56,235 nucleotides of DNA, from positions 1-56,235 of the forward strand of contig CALFWB010000075.1 in assembly GCA_937928795.1 (NCBI GenBank), given 5' to 3'. The notes under the pieces were generated by a model that did not search any database, had not been told where the DNA came from, and saw only the letters and a program-made list of their open reading frames with translations. Shown in pieces: positions 53,732-56,235 of this stretch. Source of the stretch: an uncultured Anaerolineales bacterium. GTDB taxonomy: Bacteria; Chloroflexota; Anaerolineae; Anaerolineales; UBA4823. The translations under genes were made by a program, and so were the position numbers. Numbering within the stretch: the stretch's first letter is position 1; each line of letters begins with the position of its first letter.

Positions 53732-55876
53732 ATGAAATCTAAGCGGCATCTGATTTCTATCCTCATTGTAATTCTAAGCGGATTTATTTTTAGCTTTATT
53801 TCATGGACATCGGGAGACCCTGTTTGGGCTGCTGCAAGAATTTCCCCTTCTTCACCGATGTCTGAGTTGTGTCTTCCTCTGCTTCAGCAAGAATCCGCCG
53901 AATTCTCTTTTGACATTCAAACCAACGGCTCGTGGCAGGGTTTGCAGCGCGTTGCAAAGGCGGACTCGCTTCAGAAGAGGGGAGAGATCACTGGTAGTTC
54001 CTTAGCTGACCTTCGATATTTCTTGTTGGAAAGCCCTTGCGGCATTGGAAATTTAGGCGGGACGATGACCCTCGAAATCAGTGGGCGTGTTCAAGTCGGC
54101 CAAACCTTTAATTTGGTTCTCCCAAGCAATCCGTCCACGGGCTACTTGTGGGAAATGGAAGGGATGGAAAGGAATACCACCATCGTAAGCGGAGAGACTC
54201 AAATGCGCCAGGTCATTCCTCGCATCGGGGGAATGGCCGCTCAGATTATCCCTTTTCATGCTCTTCGATCAAGTGTAACCACCATCCGCTTGCGCTATCA
54301 TCGCCCTTGGGAAACGGATGTTCCTATCGGCATTGCCTACAAGGTCAAGGGGGAGAATACATCGCTTGCCGACCTTGCTCGAGATCTGAGTCTGACCATT
54401 CCAACTGCTGAAGCGGATGATCCAAACTCGCATCGAGCTTTTCCCCTTGCCAGTACTCCCACGCCTAATGACATTGCTTCTGCTCAGGAACTTCCTACTT
54501 CCTTCAACTGGTGCTCTCAAGGAGAGTGTACCGCAGTTCGCAATCAAGGCAATTGCGGGAGTTGTTGGGCATTCTCTACAGTTGGAGTTTTGGAGTCCAA
54601 GCTGCTCATCGCCGATAACAACAACCAAAACCTCTCTGAACAATATCTAGTTTCCTGTAACACTGATGGATGGGGTTGTGATGGCGGGTGGTTTGCCCAT
54701 GACTATCATATTTGGAAGACTCCACCCAGCGAAAATCAGGCTGGTGCCGTGTTGGAGAGCGCGTTTCCCTATCAAGCTAGAGAGGTGCCTTGTAACGGCC
54801 CTTATTCCCACTCCTATCGCGCCCTATCTTGGCACTATGTCAGCCGATACAACGACATCCCTTCGGTCGGTGCGATTAAAGAAGCGATTTATACTCACGG
54901 GCCAGTTGCTGCAGCGGTTTGTGCTGGTCCTGCTTTTGATAGTTACCATTCGGGCATTTTCTCAACGGACGAATGGTCGGTCTGCGGGAGTTCGCTGGTG
55001 AACCATGGGATAGTTTTGGTTGGGTGGGATGACTCTCAAGGGGTATGGATTTTAAGGAATTCATGGGGCGCCTCATGGGGTGAGGGAGGATATATGCGTA
55101 TCCGATATGGAACTTCGAACGTCGGCTTAGGCGCCAACTATTTGGTTTATGACTCTGCCCCGAACCCAACAACGTCGCCATCGCCTTCGCCCCCGCCGAC
55201 AACCGTTGTGCCACCGAGTAATGCGGCGAGTCTGTACCTACCGCTGATCTTACGTCTCACCCCAAGCGCTACTCTCCTGCCCAATGGGGATTTTGAGCAG
55301 GGTCGGACGACCTGGCAAGAATACTCTAAACAGGGATATGAGCTTATCTATAATATCAACCAAACCACAAATGCGGCTCCGCCGCACGGCGGGCAATGGG
55401 CGGCTTGGCTCGGCGGCGCTTATAATGAAATTTCTTTTGTTCAACAGACTGTCACGATCCCGATCGATAAGCCGATCTTGAGTTACTGGCACTGGATTGA
55501 CTCGGCAGATGAGTGTGGCTACGACTTCGGCGGTGTGTTGGTGAAAGGCTCAGTTGTTGACGTTTACTCTCTGTGCGCCGATCAAGATACCCAAGGATGG
55601 GTACTTCACACCGTTGACTTAAGCGATTACAAAGGGCAGACCGTAGTCCTTCAGATCCGCGCTGAGACGGATAATCTATATAACAGCAATTTGTTTATTG
55701 ACGATGTTGGATTCCAAACAACCTTAGCAACTGGGCTGCCCTCAGAAGATCAAAATTTCCAACTTCATAGCGTAGCAAAAACGGCAAACCAGTTGCAATC
55801 TTCTCCAAAGACAACCCCTATACCTCTTGAAAGAGTTTTTCCTTCACCTAGCTTTCTCCCGAGGAGAGGACCATAG
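53732..55876 (+). CDS. Secreted papain-family (C1) cysteine protease with N-terminal chagasin-like (I42) domain
   Basis: 714 residues. A signal peptide (about 1-34) leads into a region of about 105-225 that matches the chagasin/I42 inhibitor family: loop NPSTGYLW at 133-140, a IGGM at 165-168 (GxGG-like) and RPWE at 191-194. These three loops contact papain-like active sites in known inhibitors. The C1 domain (about 254-475) is complete: oxyanion Q272, C278 (NCGSCWAF), H425 (VNHGIVLVGWDD) and N443 (NSWG). Extra cysteines for disulfides are present. A Pro/Ser/Thr linker and LYLPLILR (501-508) follow. The last ~200 residues hold a beta-sandwich resembling a carbohydrate-binding or lectin-like domain. 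The start has AAAAGG about 9 nt upstream. Confidence 0.88.
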   Translation: MKSKRHLISILIVILSGFIFSFISWTSGDPVWAAARISPSSPMSELCLPLLQQESAEFSFDIQTNGSWQGLQRVAKADSLQKRGEITGSSLADLRYFLLESPCGIGNLGGTMTLEISGRVQVGQTFNLVLPSNPSTGYLWEMEGMERNTTIVSGETQMRQVIPRIGGMAAQIIPFHALRSSVTTIRLRYHRPWETDVPIGIAYKVKGENTSLADLARDLSLTIPTAEADDPNSHRAFPLASTPTPNDIASAQELPTSFNWCSQGECTAVRNQGNCGSCWAFSTVGVLESKLLIADNNNQNLSEQYLVSCNTDGWGCDGGWFAHDYHIWKTPPSENQAGAVLESAFPYQAREVPCNGPYSHSYRALSWHYVSRYNDIPSVGAIKEAIYTHGPVAAAVCAGPAFDSYHSGIFSTDEWSVCGSSLVNHGIVLVGWDDSQGVWILRNSWGASWGEGGYMRIRYGTSNVGLGANYLVYDSAPNPTTSPSPSPPPTTVVPPSNAASLYLPLILRLTPSATLLPNGDFEQGRTTWQEYSKQGYELIYNINQTTNAAPPHGGQWAAWLGGAYNEISFVQQTVTIPIDKPILSYWHWIDSADECGYDFGGVLVKGSVVDVYSLCADQDTQGWVLHTVDLSDYKGQTVVLQIRAETDNLYNSNLFIDDVGFQTTLATGLPSEDQNFQLHSVAKTANQLQSSPKTTPIPLERVFPSPSFLPRRGP

Positions 55877-56156
55877 AGCCAACTGCAGGGTTTGCCCTCC
55901 TTGTTCTCTCTTTTGGGAGCTTGGTTGTTGATTCTCTGAGATTGAGGTTTTGTGCGCAATCGGCGTCATCTGCAAATTTTAGGTAGGCTGATCAGTTACA
56001 ACATCTATCATTAATTCGTGTCCACGAAAAAGTTGTAGGACAACTCATTGAGTTGTCCTACCAAGCAATGTTGCCAACAACTTTTGAGTGCACACATCAA
56101 TTCCTACTTCTTATCCCCAAAATGTGTTATATTCGGAGGTGGAGAAAGGCTTTGCA
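55877..56156. repeat. Intergenic region with nested palindrome
   Basis: GTAGGACAACTC (56035-56046) and GAGTTGTCCTAC (56050-56061) form a perfect 12-bp hairpin with a 3-nt loop. An outer pair AAAAGTTGT/ACAACTTTT (about 56028-56036 and 56079-56087) flanks it. No U tract follows. It could be the protease-gene terminator region or a mobile palindromic repeat. TATATT (56128-56133) is a weak candidate -10 for the next gene. Confidence 0.55.
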
Positions 56157-56235
56157 ATGGACATCTTTGCTTCACCTCAAAGCTTACAAGAGGCGCTTCA
56201 AAGGCAACAATACATTGCCAGCGACGAGATTGCCA
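56157..56235 (+). CDS. Start of a possible MoxR-type AAA+ ATPase (truncated by window)
   Basis: Only 26 codons are in the window. The start ATG has GGAGG and GAGAAAGG upstream. The visible residues (MDIFASPQSLQEALQRQQYI, then ASDEIA) resemble the helix before the Walker A motif in MoxR-family ATPases, which often read YIAD...A at this point. The ATPase core lies outside the window, so this is a tentative call. Confidence 0.5.
   Translation, partial: MDIFASPQSLQEALQRQQYIASDEIA

Noticed and set aside
1-56235. tRNA and rRNA genes
   Set aside because: No TTCGANTC-type T-arm with matching acceptor stem or rRNA-like stretch was found; candidate matches lie inside coding regions or repeats.

Overview
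The window is a bacterial chromosomal segment with dense operons, about half GC. It most resembles Chloroflexota, class Anaerolineae. The reasons are gene content (small SWIM zinc-finger protein, PPDK_N-like protein, secreted repeat proteins), the LPLIxR motif in two secreted proteins, and intergenic islands of GC-rich palindromic repeats. This assignment is inferred from family knowledge, not from a search.

Layout. (1) 1-7027, minus strand: a signalling block with a GAF sensor kinase, a winged-helix response regulator, a double-receiver protein, an orphan NMT1/THI5-type binding lipoprotein and a large Cache-HAMP-GAF-PAS sensor that runs off the left edge. (2) 7613-8738: a SWIM zinc-finger gene behind a near-consensus promoter and a leader hairpin, then a repeat island. 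(3) 8739-12621, minus: a small PF04020 membrane protein, an endonuclease V homologue lacking key catalytic residues, and an ABC-2 exporter with two permeases and one ATPase. (4) 12753-20525, plus: an MBL-fold hydrolase, then a complete seven-gene Mrp (MnhA-G) Na+/H+ antiporter operon translationally coupled to a Ca2+/Na+ antiporter. (5) 20697-24923, plus: greA, lysS, serS under a T-box riboswitch with a UCC (Ser) specifier, and a DUF456 gene. (6) 24997-27518: a VapBC-type toxin-antitoxin pair between the DUF456 gene and a decayed second copy of that gene's 3' end, a HEAT-repeat/Trm112 pair, a MITE-like element of about 307 bp, and a second repeat island. (7) 27519-38934, minus: a polyol or glycerol-type uptake and catabolism cluster. 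It holds a GntR regulator, binding lipoprotein, small membrane protein, two different ATPases, two permeases, a TIM-barrel protein, an FGGY kinase, a NagD/AraL-like phosphatase and a glycerol-1-phosphate dehydrogenase (AraM) homologue. (8) 39099-44438: dnaN, a PPDK_N-like protein and a deoxynucleoside kinase, facing a DUF697-like protein with a zinc ribbon. (9) 44648-55876: cell-surface proteins. These are a secreted protein with about 14 propeller-like repeats, a giant alpha-2-macroglobulin lipoprotein without its thioester, and a secreted papain-like protease carrying a chagasin-type inhibitor domain in its N-terminal half. (10) The right edge holds the start of a possible MoxR-type ATPase.

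Most unusual items: the chagasin-papain fusion facing the alpha-2-macroglobulin gene, the substituted endonuclease V, the toxin-antitoxin cassette between duplicated DUF456 ends, the MITE-like element, and the SWIM leader with a possible leaderless 34-residue peptide. No tRNA, rRNA or CRISPR array was seen.
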